64,000 nucleotides of DNA from Candidatus Pseudomonas phytovorans (GCA_029202525.1 CP119325.1:447001-511000); one strand, 5' to 3'; counted from the first letter of the stretch, positions 1-9,272 are shown. Program-made: numbers and translations. The notes: generated by a model from the letters alone, not told the origin.

Positions 1-449
1 TCGGCGGGGGTGGCCAGGTTGCTGAAGAACTCCACGTCCTGGCCCAGGTATTTGTAATGCCACTTCCACTGGTAGCCGGTGACCTGGATGTCGATGTCCG
101 ACTCACTGGCGTCGTAGATGTCGATCAGGGTCTTGGTGGCCGGGATGGCCATGACCACCAGGATCAGGAAGGGCACCACGGTCCACATGATTTCCACCCA
201 GGTATGCTCGTGGAAATGCGCGGCCTGCTGGCCTGTGGAGCGGCGATGGACGACCATTGACCAGAACATCGCGCCAAACACCACGATGCCGATGATCACG
301 CAGATCCAGAAGATGGTCATGTGCAGGTCGAAGACGGCGTTGGAGACTTCCGTCGCCCCCGGGTGCATGTTCACGGTCCAGGCGGCGTTGGCCTGACCAA
401 AAACCGACCACAACAGGAGGCCCATCCAGACATGTGGATGTCGCATCAT
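1..449 (-). CDS. coxB: Cytochrome c oxidase subunit II, N-terminal part (cut by window edge)
   Basis: The reading frame gives a signal-peptide-like start, then an N-terminal region with two membrane helices (around residues 38-60 and 80-100) and the block GYQWKWHYKY after a periplasmic turn, which is typical of aa3-type oxidase subunit II. Subunit II carries the CuA centre that takes electrons from cytochrome c; the CuA cysteines lie beyond the left edge. The start is one of two adjacent ATG codons after an AGAAGGGGA ribosome-binding site. The rest of the cox operon is expected to the left on the same strand. Confidence 0.9.
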   Translation of the reverse strand, partial: MMRHPHVWMGLLLWSVFGQANAAWTVNMHPGATEVSNAVFDLHMTIFWICVIIGIVVFGAMFWSMVVHRRSTGQQAAHFHEHTWVEIMWTVVPFLILVVMAIPATKTLIDIYDASESDIDIQVTGYQWKWHYKYLGQDVEFFSNLATPA

Positions 450-817
450 TGCGGGTTCCCCTTCTAATTCTTGTTGTCCCGGAGGCGTGGCCTGCGGCAA
501 GAGGGAACGGCGGTCAAGACTGCCTGGCTTCGACGACCGAGCCCCTGCAAAAGCAGTCGGGCCTCATCAACGAATCACGTTCAACCCGAGTATAGACAGC
601 GACCAAAGGCACGCAATGAAGCCTGTGAAATGAACTTCACTAAATGGCCAGATGCGTTGAAAACCGTGCGCTTGATAGGGTGTGGCGCAATAATGGCAGT
701 CCGATATGCCGCAACATGCACACGTTTGCGCGACTTATAACAAATGCGTCTTAGGTATGCTGTATACCGAGCTACCTTAGTGTCTTCCGTTTGAAACGTA
801 ATGTCCCTGGAGTTGTC
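450..817. other. Intergenic region between divergent coxB and the next gene
   Basis: This stretch separates two divergent genes and should contain both promoters. The right part is AT-rich compared with its surroundings. I see no convincing coding frame and no clear operator. Confidence 0.5.
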
Positions 818-1459
818 ATGAACATCGCTGCTGTACGCGAGCAGGTAAGCCAAGCCCATCAACACGAAGGCCAGACCGGCCAATTGAAAGCGCGTCTCGA
901 GCTGCAACTGCCCCATCTGCACCCCTCGATCCAACTGCCTGAGCAGGACGCCCAGGGTACTTTGGCGCGCTTCGTCAGCGCCTACATCGACCAGGTTCCG
1001 GAACTGCTGGAGGCCGCGCACGAGGTCGCCATCGAGGCCGGGATCGAGTCGCAGATCAAACCTGTACTGAAAATTGCCGAGGCCTACTTTCTGCAGCCGC
1101 CCGAGGTGATGGACGGGCATGTTGGCCTGGACTGCCTGCTGGATGAGGCATACCTGGCGCATCGCCTGGTGGAGGAGGTGAATGACCTGTATATCCGCCA
1201 CTTCCAGCAGCCGCTGATCCCTGTCGACACCACCGTCGCCAACCTGATTGCCCACCAGTTGATTGGCGAAGAATTTGCCAACCAGCTGGATGAAGTGGTG
1301 CACCACTCGGTGGATGAGATGCTCAATGACGCAAGCTTTGCGGTGGAATCGGTGGAAGCCTACCGCGAGAAGCTGAGTAGCCCGGCAACTGGTGAGGCAT
1401 GGAAACGCTGGCCTTGCCTGTCGCGCCAGCTGGGTGTCGAGCTGGGTCAACCGGCCTGA
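818..1459 (+). CDS. Conserved hypothetical protein next to the cytochrome oxidase operon
   Basis: The predicted protein has 213 residues, is acidic and helix-rich, and has no signal peptide or membrane segment. I do not recognise a functional domain. A gene of this kind sits divergent from coxB in other P. putida genomes as far as I recall. I chose the ATG that opens MNIAAVREQ because it follows GGAG closely; a TTG 27 bases upstream would only add a poorly conserved-looking extension. A REP pair follows the gene and probably separates it from the convergent SulP gene. Confidence 0.65.
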   Translation: MNIAAVREQVSQAHQHEGQTGQLKARLELQLPHLHPSIQLPEQDAQGTLARFVSAYIDQVPELLEAAHEVAIEAGIESQIKPVLKIAEAYFLQPPEVMDGHVGLDCLLDEAYLAHRLVEEVNDLYIRHFQQPLIPVDTTVANLIAHQLIGEEFANQLDEVVHHSVDEMLNDASFAVESVEAYREKLSSPATGEAWKRWPCLSRQLGVELGQPA

Positions 1460-1469
1460 TATTCCTGCA

Positions 1470-1565
1470 CCGGCCTCTTCGCGGGCACGCCCGCTCCCAC
1501 AAGGACCGCACAGCATCTGAATTATGTGCGGTCCCTGTGGGAGCGGGCGTGCCCGCGAAGAGGCC
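1470..1565. repeat. REP inverted pair
   Basis: Two copies of the P. putida-type REP core (GCGGGCACGCCCGCTCCCAC and its reverse complement), each with an internal GCGGGC/GCCCGC stem, face each other across a spacer that itself contains complementary GACCGCACA/TGTGCGGTC arms. The pair lies between convergent genes, as such elements usually do. Confidence 0.9.
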
Positions 1566-1591
1566 AGTTCAGGCAATACAAAACTTCAGCT

Positions 1592-3124
1592 TCAGGCCCC
1601 AACCCCCGCCGTAGTCCGCAACCGCCCCTCGATCCGCCGCTTCAACCGCCGCTGCTCGATCAACAACCGCGACCCGTTTGCAGCATTACTTCGGTGCCAA
1701 TCCTCCAGCAACTCAAGGCACGAGTGGTCGATATAGCTCAAGTTACCCAGCGGCACATGCAACGTGGTCCCTGCTGGCACGCCATCAAGCACCTGGGTCA
1801 GCGCCGGTACCTTGAGGAACGTCGCCGCACCGCTGAGCCGCAGCTCCATGTGCCCAAGCTTTTCCAGGTTCACCAGGTTGATCTTCAGCCGCGCCGCCTT
1901 GAACGCCAGCTTCAGCAAGGTCAGCGCAAAGCCCAGCAGCACGCCGGTCAGCAGGTCGGTGAAGATGATCGCCAACGCCGTCGCCGCATAAGTGAACATC
2001 GGCATGCGGCCATAACGGCCCAGGCCACGGAACGCTTTGAAGTCAACCAGCTTGATCCCGGTAAACACCAGCACACCCGCCAGGCTCGCCACCGGAATCT
2101 GCTGCAGCACGCTGCTCAGCACCACCACGAAAGCCAACAGCCACAGGCCGTGGAAGATTGCCGATGCCCGCGTCTGCGCCCCAGCCTGTACGTTGGCCGA
2201 ACTGCGCACGATCACGCCCGTCATCGGCAGCGCACCCAGTACCCCACAGAGCATGTTGCCAATACCTTGCGCGGACAGTTCACGGTCGAAGTCCGAACGC
2301 TGGCCACTGTGCATGCGGTCTACGGCCGCGGCCGACAGCAAAGTTTCGGCGCTGGCAATGAAGGCCAGGGCAAAGGCGGCGACCAGCAAGGTAGGGTCGG
2401 CCAGTTGCATCAGGTCATCCGGGCGGATCCAGTCGATGGCCTCGGACAGGTCTGCCGGCACCTGCACGCGGTTTACCGGCAAGGCCAGCCACATACTGGT
2501 GACCGTCATGGCTGCAACACCCAGCAGGGCGCCAGGGACGAAGCGCAGCCGCTGCGGCCGCAAGCGCTCCCAACCCCACATGATGGCAATGGTGCCAAGG
2601 CCCAGCGCACCGGCCATCCAGCCGGAGCCTGTGCTTTCCTGTGGCAGGGCTGCGGCAACCGTGGACGGGAACTCCAGCAGGTTCTGCAAACCGGAAGGCT
2701 GCGGCGCCGTATCGAACATCACATGCACCTGCGACAACACGATCAGCACACCAATCCCCGCCAGCATGCCGTAAACCACAGCTGGCGCAGTGACGCGGAA
2801 CCAGCAACCCAGGCGCAGGCGCCCTGCCAGCAGCTGCAGCAGCCCGGCCAGCAACAGGATCGGCCCGAGCATGGCCATGCCATGCTGGCGCACCAGCTCG
2901 AACACCAGAACTGCCAGGCCAGCGGCCGGGCCACTGACCTGCAACGGCGAACCGGCGAGGAAACCCACCACAATGCCGCCGATAATGCCGGTAATCAGGC
3001 CTTTTGCCGGCGGCATACCCGAGGCAATCGCGATACCCATGCACAATGGCAGCGCCACCAGAAAGACCACCACCGACGCCAGCAACTCACGCGGCAGGGC
3101 CGCTTTCAACTGTGTAATGTTCAC
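1592..3124 (-). CDS. SulP family anion transporter, probable bicarbonate/sulfate permease
   Basis: A 510-residue membrane protein with about ten to twelve hydrophobic segments. The first block (PLCMGIAIASGMPPAKGLITG, then SGPAAGLAVLV) is the SulP transport domain, and the last 90 residues form a STAS domain (LSYIDHSCLELLEDW). SulP proteins move sulfate, bicarbonate or other anions. The gene lies downstream of a beta-carbonic anhydrase gene on the same strand, which favours a bicarbonate substrate, but the sequence alone cannot settle this. Confidence 0.85.
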   Translation of the reverse strand: MNITQLKAALPRELLASVVVFLVALPLCMGIAIASGMPPAKGLITGIIGGIVVGFLAGSPLQVSGPAAGLAVLVFELVRQHGMAMLGPILLLAGLLQLLAGRLRLGCWFRVTAPAVVYGMLAGIGVLIVLSQVHVMFDTAPQPSGLQNLLEFPSTVAAALPQESTGSGWMAGALGLGTIAIMWGWERLRPQRLRFVPGALLGVAAMTVTSMWLALPVNRVQVPADLSEAIDWIRPDDLMQLADPTLLVAAFALAFIASAETLLSAAAVDRMHSGQRSDFDRELSAQGIGNMLCGVLGALPMTGVIVRSSANVQAGAQTRASAIFHGLWLLAFVVVLSSVLQQIPVASLAGVLVFTGIKLVDFKAFRGLGRYGRMPMFTYAATALAIIFTDLLTGVLLGFALTLLKLAFKAARLKINLVNLEKLGHMELRLSGAATFLKVPALTQVLDGVPAGTTLHVPLGNLSYIDHSCLELLEDWHRSNAANGSRLLIEQRRLKRRIEGRLRTTAGVGA

Positions 3125-3315
3125 CGTATTTCTCCTTTCTTTGTCGCACGGCCATGTCCCTGGCCGTGGGCACGTTTGCCCCTGACAAGCGCGCAGGCGC
3201 GGGCCGCCAGCAGGAGTGCCGGCAAGGCAGTCAGGGAATTCAAGGCAGCAGAAGGCCGCGCCACACCCCTACAGGGTGCAGCCGGCTATCAAGGTTCTAG
3301 CGTTGGATGGGTCGC

Positions 3316-4035
3316 TTAGTAGCGGCCTCTCGGAGTCGCGCAGGGGACCGGCTCGCCAGCAGCCAGGGGCAGGAAGCTGTCGCTGGCGGCGTCGTAGGCT
3401 TCGATCCTGCTGGTCTCGATGTCGTAGACCCAGCCATGGATGTACAGCTGGCCCGCAGCCAGGCGCGAGGCCACCGAAGGGTGGGTGCGCAGGTGGTGCA
3501 GCTGGGCGATGACGTTTTCCTTGGTCAGCACCTGCATCGTTTCGTGTTCACTGCCGCACGAGCAGTTGTTCTCGACCACGGTGCGAGCCACTTCGGCGTG
3601 GCGCAACCAGGCACCGACCGTGGGCATCTTGTCCAGCGAGTGCGGGTTGAGTACCGCGCGCATCGCGCCGCAGTCGGAGTGGCCGCAGATGATGATGTGG
3701 TGCACTTTCAGTGCCAGTACGGCGTACTCGATGGCGCTGGAAACGCCGCCATTCATCTGGCCGTATGGCGGTACCACGTTACCCACGTTACGGGTCACGA
3801 ACAGGTCGCCTGGCGAGCTCTGGGTGATCAGCTCGGGGACGATACGCGAGTCGGCGCAGGTGATGAACATGGCGCGCGGTGTTTGCGCAGTGGCGAGCTT
3901 CTTGAACAGCTCTTGCTGATCGGGGAAGACGTCATGGTGAAAGCGCAGGAAGCCATCGACAATATGCTTCAGTGCGGCATCGGCGCTTTCCGCGGGGACC
4001 GGCGGAACGACCTTGGATGGGTCCTTGACGGGCAT
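3316..4035 (-). CDS. Beta-class carbonic anhydrase
   Basis: Catalyses reversible hydration of CO2 to bicarbonate in the cytoplasm. The 239-residue protein has all the zinc and catalytic residues of the class: C60, D62 and R64 in CADSR, and H119 and C122 in HSDCG. The family block RNVGNVVPPYG is also present. The SulP transporter gene follows 190 bases downstream, suggesting a joint role in supplying bicarbonate. The symbol could be can or cynT; I leave it blank because no cyanase gene is nearby. Confidence 0.92.
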   Translation of the reverse strand: MPVKDPSKVVPPVPAESADAALKHIVDGFLRFHHDVFPDQQELFKKLATAQTPRAMFITCADSRIVPELITQSSPGDLFVTRNVGNVVPPYGQMNGGVSSAIEYAVLALKVHHIIICGHSDCGAMRAVLNPHSLDKMPTVGAWLRHAEVARTVVENNCSCGSEHETMQVLTKENVIAQLHHLRTHPSVASRLAAGQLYIHGWVYDIETSRIEAYDAASDSFLPLAAGEPVPCATPRGRY

Positions 4036-4349
4036 GATTCATCCTCTTGACGGTGTGTAGGTAAATCCATTTTACCGGTGAAAGATTCTGGCTATGCAGG
4101 GATTTAGATGACACGCACGGGCCATAGATCACAGTCGGTGTGGACTGATTTCCTACGCTAGCGGGGAAAACTTAACTGAAACTTAATTCGAAGGCTCTAG
4201 AACGGGTGTTCCAGATATAAAAGGCGGGAAATGGATAATAGCAAAAAAACATCAACTGCCAATATGTATTAGCGTAACTATTAACTCGGATTAGTCACGT
4301 TCCGGGCTGGCAATAGGCCGCTCCTAAAGGGGTCGCGTAAGCATTGGAT
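4036..4349. other. AT-rich intergenic region with an imperfect palindrome
   Basis: This region lies upstream of the carbonic anhydrase gene and downstream of the radical SAM gene. It is much richer in A and T than its neighbours. At 4196-4215 TCTAGAAC and GTTCCAGA face each other over four bases with one mismatch, a possible operator. No gene is seen. Confidence 0.4.
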
Positions 4350-5408
4350 TTAAAACAACGCCATCTGCCCACCCGGCGGGCAGAACGCAGAACAATCCAG
4401 CCCCTGCGCCTCGCGGCCTTCAAAATCCAGGCGCTTCATGGTTTTGGCAAAGCGCTGCGCCAGCAAATCGGCAAACACCCCTTCACCGCGCATGCGCGCA
4501 CCAAACCGGCTGTCATAGAGTTCGCCGCCGCGGCTCTGGCGGATCAGGCTCAATACATGCGCCGCCCGCTGCGGGTAGTGGTCGTTCAGCCACTGTTCGA
4601 ACAGCGGTGCCACCTCCAGCGGCAGGCGCAACATCATGTAGGCCGCGCTTTGTGCGCCTGCCTCCTTGGCCGCCTCCAGCAAACGCTCCAGCTCACTGTC
4701 GTTGATCATTGGAATCATCGGCGAACACAGCACCCCCACCGGCACGCCCGCTTCGCGCAATACGCGGATGGCCCGCAACCGCGCACCGGGTGACGCAGCG
4801 CGGGGTTCGAGTACCCGCTTGAGGTCATCGTCCAGCGTGGTCAGGCTGATCATCACCCGCGCCAAGCGCTGCTTGGCCATCTCGGCCAGCAAATCGAGAT
4901 CGCGCAACACCAGCGAGCCCTTGGTCACGATGGTCACCGGGTGCCGAAAACGCAGCAACACTTCCAGCAAACGCCGGGTCAGCATCTGCTCGCGCTCGAT
5001 CGGCTGGTAGGGGTCGGTATTGGAGCCCAGGTTGATCGGCGCGCACACGTAACCCGGCTTGCTCAGCTGTTGGGCGAGCACTTCGGCGGCATTGGTCTTG
5101 GCGATCAGCTTGGTTTCGAAGTCCAGGCCGGGGGAGAGGTCCCAATAGGCATGGGAGGGGCGGGCATAGCAGTAAATGCAGCCATGTTCGCAGCCGCGAT
5201 AGGGGTTTATAGAGCGATCAAAAGGTAAATCAGGCGAGGTGTTGCGGCTGATGACCGACTTCGCCGTCTCGCTGCGCACTTCTGTGCCCTGGGTCTGCGG
5301 CACTTCCTGATACCAGCCGTCGTCCTCCATCACAGAATGGTTCGGGGCAAAACGATTGTGAGGGTTGTGTGCCGTGCCACGGCCCTTTAGCGGTGCTGGG
5401 GGATTCAT
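4350..5408 (-). CDS. PA0069-family radical SAM protein (SplB-like, presumed DNA repair)
   Basis: A 352-residue protein with the radical SAM cysteine motif in CEHGCIYCYARP near residue 73-84. This CxxxCxxC motif binds the [4Fe-4S] cluster that cleaves S-adenosylmethionine. The neighbouring sequence SINPYRGCEHGC and the later TKGSLVLRDLDLL are typical of the SplB-like group named after P. aeruginosa PA0069. SplB repairs spore photoproduct in Bacillus, but the reaction of this group is not established. A perfect LexA-box consensus lies just upstream, so the gene is probably SOS-induced, which supports a repair role. Confidence 0.88.
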   Translation of the reverse strand: MNPPAPLKGRGTAHNPHNRFAPNHSVMEDDGWYQEVPQTQGTEVRSETAKSVISRNTSPDLPFDRSINPYRGCEHGCIYCYARPSHAYWDLSPGLDFETKLIAKTNAAEVLAQQLSKPGYVCAPINLGSNTDPYQPIEREQMLTRRLLEVLLRFRHPVTIVTKGSLVLRDLDLLAEMAKQRLARVMISLTTLDDDLKRVLEPRAASPGARLRAIRVLREAGVPVGVLCSPMIPMINDSELERLLEAAKEAGAQSAAYMMLRLPLEVAPLFEQWLNDHYPQRAAHVLSLIRQSRGGELYDSRFGARMRGEGVFADLLAQRFAKTMKRLDFEGREAQGLDCSAFCPPGGQMALF

Positions 5409-5422
5409 GGCTGCTCCGGATA

Positions 5423-5438
5423 CTGTATTTACATACAG
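5423..5438 (-). promoter_or_regulatory. LexA-binding site (SOS box)
   Basis: The 16-base sequence matches CTGT-N8-ACAG exactly with an AT-rich centre (ATTTACAT). It sits 14 bases upstream of the ATG of the radical SAM gene, where bound LexA would block transcription. PA0069 is a known LexA-regulon member in P. aeruginosa as I recall, so the site fits the ortholog. Confidence 0.85.
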
Positions 5439-5488
5439 TATCGCAACAACCTTGAATCCACCAGCGCCTCTGGTCCGGCAGCCTGCCC

Positions 5489-5770
5489 TTACTCTGCCGG
5501 CTTCTTCAGCTTCGGATTAGGGAAGAACTGCACCGTCTGTACCTTGGCAGGTGCGGCCTTGGGTGCCAGGTGGTTGACCCGGGTGCCAAGCTCCTTGGGC
5601 ACCGACAGGCCCTGCTCGTTGAGGGTGTCGGTGAAGCCACAGGCCACACACTCACGGTGCGGGGTGTCGTCTTCGCTCCACATCATCAGCTTGTCAGGCT
5701 CGCTGCATGCCGGGCATACCGCCCCGGCAATGAAGCGCTTCTTGGTCTTGTTCACAGCAACCTCGCTCAT
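5489..5770 (-). CDS. YheV-family zinc-ribbon protein
   Basis: A 93-residue basic protein with two CxxC knuckles (CPAC and CVAC, 22 residues apart) in the arrangement of a zinc ribbon, matching the YheV family. Its molecular role is unknown to me. The start codon overlaps the stop codon of prlC by ATGA, so the two are translationally coupled, as in many gammaproteobacteria. Confidence 0.85.
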   Translation of the reverse strand: MSEVAVNKTKKRFIAGAVCPACSEPDKLMMWSEDDTPHRECVACGFTDTLNEQGLSVPKELGTRVNHLAPKAAPAKVQTVQFFPNPKLKKPAE

Positions 5771-7818
5771 GCCGCAGCGCTCTCGGTGAGGCCACTGTGG
5801 CGCAGCAACGCATCGATGGAAGGCTCACGCCCACGGAAGTCGACAAACAGCTCCATGGGTTCACGCGAACCACCGCGGGCCAGGATCGCCTCACGGAACG
5901 CGCGGCCGGTTTCGGCATTCAGCACGCCTTCTTCCTCAAAACGCGAGAAGGCGTCTGCCGACAGCACCTCGGCCCACTTGTAGCTGTAGTAACCCGCCGC
6001 ATAACCGCCAGCGAAGATGTGCGCAAAGCTGTTAGGGAAGCGGTTGTAGGCCGGTGGGCGCATGACCGATACCTCGTCGCGAACGCCTTCTAGCACCTGC
6101 AACACACTGCGGCCGTCACCATGGGTGGCATGCAGTTCGAAGTCGAACAGCGAGAATTCCAGCTGGCGCACCATCATCATGCCCGACTGGAAGTTTTTCG
6201 CCGCCAACATCTTGTCCAGCAAATCCTGGGGCAGGGCGGCGCCGGTTTCGTAATGGCCGGAGATCAATGCCAGGCCTTCCGGCTCCCAGCACCAGTTTTC
6301 CATGAACTGGCTTGGCAGTTCGACCGCGTCCCACGCCACGCCGTTGATACCGGATACACCGGCATGCTCGATGCGGGTCAGCATATGGTGCAGGCCGTGG
6401 CCGAATTCGTGGAACAGGGTGGTGACTTCGTCGTGCGTCAGCAGCGCAGGCTTGCCGGGCGCAGCCGGGGTGAAGTTGCACACCAGGTTGGCCACCGGGC
6501 TCTGCAGCTGGCCACCGGCCGTGCGGCGGCGGTCTCGGGCGCCGTCCATCCAGGCACCGCCACGCTTGTTTGCGCGGGCGTACAGGTCGAAGAAGAAGCG
6601 GCCGACGTGCTGGCCGTTTTCCTTGATCTCGAACAGGCGTACATCCGGATGCCAGCTGTCGAAACCCTTGAGCTCGGCGATTTCGATGCCGTAAAGGCGC
6701 TGCACGATGCTGAACAAGCCACCCAGCACCTTGTCGATCGGGAAGTAGGCGCGCAGGGCTTCCTGCGACACGCTGTAGCGCTGCTCGCGCAGCTTCTCGC
6801 CAAAGTAGCCGGCGTCCCAGCTGGCCAGTTCAGGGCAGCCTTGCTCAGCAGCGTAGGCCTTCAACTGCTCCAGATCCTGGGCGGCAAACGGCTTGGAACG
6901 CTTGGCCAGGTCACGCAGGAAGCTCAGCACCTGGTCGCTGGACTCGGCCATCTTGGTGGCCAGGCTCAGCTCGGCGTAGTTCTTGTAGCCCAGCAGTTCG
7001 GCCAGCTCCTGGCGCAGGCCAAGGATTTCCTGCATCACCGGGCCATTGTCGTTCTGGCCGGCGTTGGGGCCCTGGTCCGAAGCGCGGGTGCAGTAGGCGG
7101 CATACAGCTCTTCACGCAGGGCGCGGTCGCTGGCGTAGGTCATCACCGCGTAGTAGCTGGGGAATTCCAGTGTAATCAGCCAACCGTCGAGGCCCTTGGC
7201 CTGGGCAGCGGCCGCCATCTGCGCCTTGGCCGAGTCGGTCAGGCCGGCCAGTGCAGCTTCATCGGTAACGTGCTTGGTCCAGGCCTGGGTGGCGTCGAGC
7301 AATTGGTTGGAGAAGCGGCTGCCCAGCTCGCTGAGCTTGCTTTGCACTTCGGCGTAGCGCTGCTGCTTGTCCGCCGACAGGTCGATACCCGACAGACGGA
7401 AGTCACGCAGGGCGTGCTCGAGAATCGTCTTTTGTGCCACATCGAAACCGGCGGCTTCAGGGCTGTTGATCAACGCCTGGTAGGCGTCGAACAGCGCACG
7501 GTTCTGGCCCAGTTCGGTAGAGTAGGCGCTCAGCGCCGGCAGGCACGACTCGTAGGCCTCACGCAGCTCGGCGCTGTTGCACACCGCATTGAGGTGGCTG
7601 ACCGGGCTCCAGGCAGCGCCCAGGCGGTCGTTCAGTTCGTCCATCGCCAGCACCAGGCCAGCCCAGGTAGGGGCCTTGCCGTGCTTTTCGAGGATCTCGG
7701 CAATGGCTTTACGGTTGTCGGCCAGGATAGCTTCGATCGCCGGCAACACGTGTTCGGCACGGATTTGCGAGAAGGGCGGCAGATCGTGGGATTGCAGAAG
7801 CGGGTTGTTCGCAGTCAC
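5767..7818 (-). CDS. prlC: Oligopeptidase A (M3 metallopeptidase)
   Basis: Cytoplasmic zinc peptidase that degrades oligopeptides, including cleaved signal peptides. The zinc-binding motif HEFGH is at about residue 470, within LFHEFGHGLHHML, and the total of 683 residues is normal for the family. I chose the GTG that opens VTANNPLLQSHDLPPF because AAGG lies about ten bases upstream and the protein start then matches known oligopeptidase A proteins; an upstream ATG would add 12 residues with two cysteines. It is followed by overlapping yheV. Confidence 0.93.
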   Translation of the reverse strand: MTANNPLLQSHDLPPFSQIRAEHVLPAIEAILADNRKAIAEILEKHGKAPTWAGLVLAMDELNDRLGAAWSPVSHLNAVCNSAELREAYESCLPALSAYSTELGQNRALFDAYQALINSPEAAGFDVAQKTILEHALRDFRLSGIDLSADKQQRYAEVQSKLSELGSRFSNQLLDATQAWTKHVTDEAALAGLTDSAKAQMAAAAQAKGLDGWLITLEFPSYYAVMTYASDRALREELYAAYCTRASDQGPNAGQNDNGPVMQEILGLRQELAELLGYKNYAELSLATKMAESSDQVLSFLRDLAKRSKPFAAQDLEQLKAYAAEQGCPELASWDAGYFGEKLREQRYSVSQEALRAYFPIDKVLGGLFSIVQRLYGIEIAELKGFDSWHPDVRLFEIKENGQHVGRFFFDLYARANKRGGAWMDGARDRRRTAGGQLQSPVANLVCNFTPAAPGKPALLTHDEVTTLFHEFGHGLHHMLTRIEHAGVSGINGVAWDAVELPSQFMENWCWEPEGLALISGHYETGAALPQDLLDKMLAAKNFQSGMMMVRQLEFSLFDFELHATHGDGRSVLQVLEGVRDEVSVMRPPAYNRFPNSFAHIFAGGYAAGYYSYKWAEVLSADAFSRFEEEGVLNAETGRAFREAILARGGSREPMELFVDFRGREPSIDALLRHSGLTESAAA

Positions 7819-7920
7819 GGTTTGGATACCTTGGCAGAAGAAACACTGCCCCATCTTAATTACAATCGACGCCGACCGCAGCAGGCAGCCTGCCTATCGG
7901 CACAGATGAGAGACGCTATC

Positions 7921-8469
7921 ATGGCCATCCGAAGCTTCCAGCAACACACTCCGAAAGTTGGACTGCGTGCCTTCGTCGACCGTTCGGCGGTGGTGCTGGG
8001 CGACGTGGAGATCGGTGAAGACAGCTCGATCTGGCCCATGACCGTGGTGCGCGGTGACATGCACCGCATCCGCATCGGTGAGCGCACCAGCGTGCAGGAC
8101 GCCAGCGTGCTGCACATCACCCACGCCGGCCCGTTCAACCCGGACGGCTTCCCGCTGATCATCGGCGACGAGGTGACCATCGGCCACAAAGTGATGCTGC
8201 ATGGCTGCACGCTGGGTAACCGCATTCTGGTCGGCATGGGCAGCACAATCATGGATGGCGCCATCGTCGAGGACGAAGTGATCATCGGTGCCGGCAGCCT
8301 GGTACCACCGGGCAAGCGCCTGGTCAGTGGTTACCTGTACATGGGCAGCCCGGTGAAACAGGCCCGGCTGCTGAACGACAAAGAGCGCGCGTTCTTCTCC
8401 TACAGCGCCGGCAACTACGTGAAGCTCAAGGACCAGCACCTGGCCGAAGGCTACGACCAACCGGAATAA
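7921..8469 (+). CDS. Gamma-carbonic anhydrase family protein (left-handed beta helix)
   Basis: A 182-residue hexapeptide-repeat protein of the YrdA/PaaY type. The conserved blocks RGDMHRIRIGERTSVQDASVLH, HITHAGPFNP and GHKVMLHGC contain the histidines that bind metal in gamma-carbonic anhydrases. Whether it hydrates CO2 is not predictable; many relatives show no activity or have thioesterase roles. The gene is divergent from prlC, and the HAD gene follows 20 bases downstream. Confidence 0.88.
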   Translation: MAIRSFQQHTPKVGLRAFVDRSAVVLGDVEIGEDSSIWPMTVVRGDMHRIRIGERTSVQDASVLHITHAGPFNPDGFPLIIGDEVTIGHKVMLHGCTLGNRILVGMGSTIMDGAIVEDEVIIGAGSLVPPGKRLVSGYLYMGSPVKQARLLNDKERAFFSYSAGNYVKLKDQHLAEGYDQPE

Positions 8470-8489
8470 ACCCGATTAACGAGACGAAC

Positions 8490-9140
8490 ATGCATCAGCA
8501 AAACATTCTCTTCGACCTCGACGGTACCCTGACAGACCCGCGCCTGGGTATCACCCGCTCGATCCAGTATGCATTGGCCAAGCTGGGCATCGACGAGCCA
8601 GACCTGGCCCGCCTCGAGCATTTCATCGGCCCACCCCTGCTGCAAGCCTTCATGCAGTTCTACAGCTTCGACGAAGCCAAGGCCTGGGAGGCGGTCAACT
8701 TCTACCGGGAGCGCTTCCGCGTCACCGGGCTGTACGAAAACCTGGTGTTCCAGGGCGTGCCGGAGTTGCTCGAAGCCCTGAACGGGCAGGGCCGCACGCT
8801 GTACATCGCTACCTCCAAGCCCTGGGAGTTCGCCCGCGAAATCGCCCGGCACTTTGCCTTCGACCAGCACTTCAAGGTGATCTATGGCAGCGAACTGGAC
8901 GGCACGCGTACCAACAAGGTCGAGCTGATTCGCCATTTGCTGGATGAAGAAGGGCTGGACCCGGCGCAGACATTGATGATCGGTGATCGCAAGCACGACC
9001 TGATCGGTGCCCGCAGCAATGGCTTGCAGGCCGTGGCGGTGGGGTATGGGTTTGGTAGCCAGGAAGAGTTGATGGCCGAACAACCGGCTTTCCACTTTGC
9101 GACCCTGGCCGAGATGCATCAGGCATTTCTCAAGGCTTGA
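8490..9140 (+). CDS. HAD-family hydrolase, phosphoglycolate phosphatase-like
   Basis: A 216-residue protein with the HAD motif I FDLDGTLTD at residues 8-16, motif II serine/threonine in YIATSKPWEF, and motif III/IV lysine and acidic residues in MIGDRKHDLIGA. It belongs to the Gph-like cap group, which dephosphorylates small phosphorylated metabolites; the true substrate is unknown. It probably forms an operon with the preceding gamma-carbonic anhydrase-like gene. Confidence 0.88.
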   Translation: MHQQNILFDLDGTLTDPRLGITRSIQYALAKLGIDEPDLARLEHFIGPPLLQAFMQFYSFDEAKAWEAVNFYRERFRVTGLYENLVFQGVPELLEALNGQGRTLYIATSKPWEFAREIARHFAFDQHFKVIYGSELDGTRTNKVELIRHLLDEEGLDPAQTLMIGDRKHDLIGARSNGLQAVAVGYGFGSQEELMAEQPAFHFATLAEMHQAFLKA

Positions 9141-9148
9141 TGGCCATG

Positions 9149-9266
9149 GGGGCTGCTTTGCAGCCCATCGCCGGCAAGCCAGCTCCCACAGGTCCTGCAA
9201 CAATTTCAAACCTTGTGCAGCCCCTGTGGGAGTTGGCTTGCCGACGATGGGCCGCAAAGCGGCCCC
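9149..9266. repeat. Inverted pair of a second REP-like family
   Basis: The arms read GGCTGCTTTGCAGCCCATCG...CCGGCAAGCCAGCTCCCACAG and the reverse complement with small changes. This is clearly related to, but distinct from, the GCGGGTAAACCCGC type: the core is GCCGGCAAGCCAGCTCCCAC and an extra small hairpin (GGGGCTGCTTTGCAGCCC) caps each end. A second copy is at 23053-23170. Confidence 0.85.
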
Positions 9267-9272
9267 AAAATC

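Noticed and set aside
4196..4215. Imperfect palindrome upstream of the carbonic anhydrase
   Set aside because: Only 7 of 8 pairs, single copy, no matching regulator nearby; kept only as a remark.
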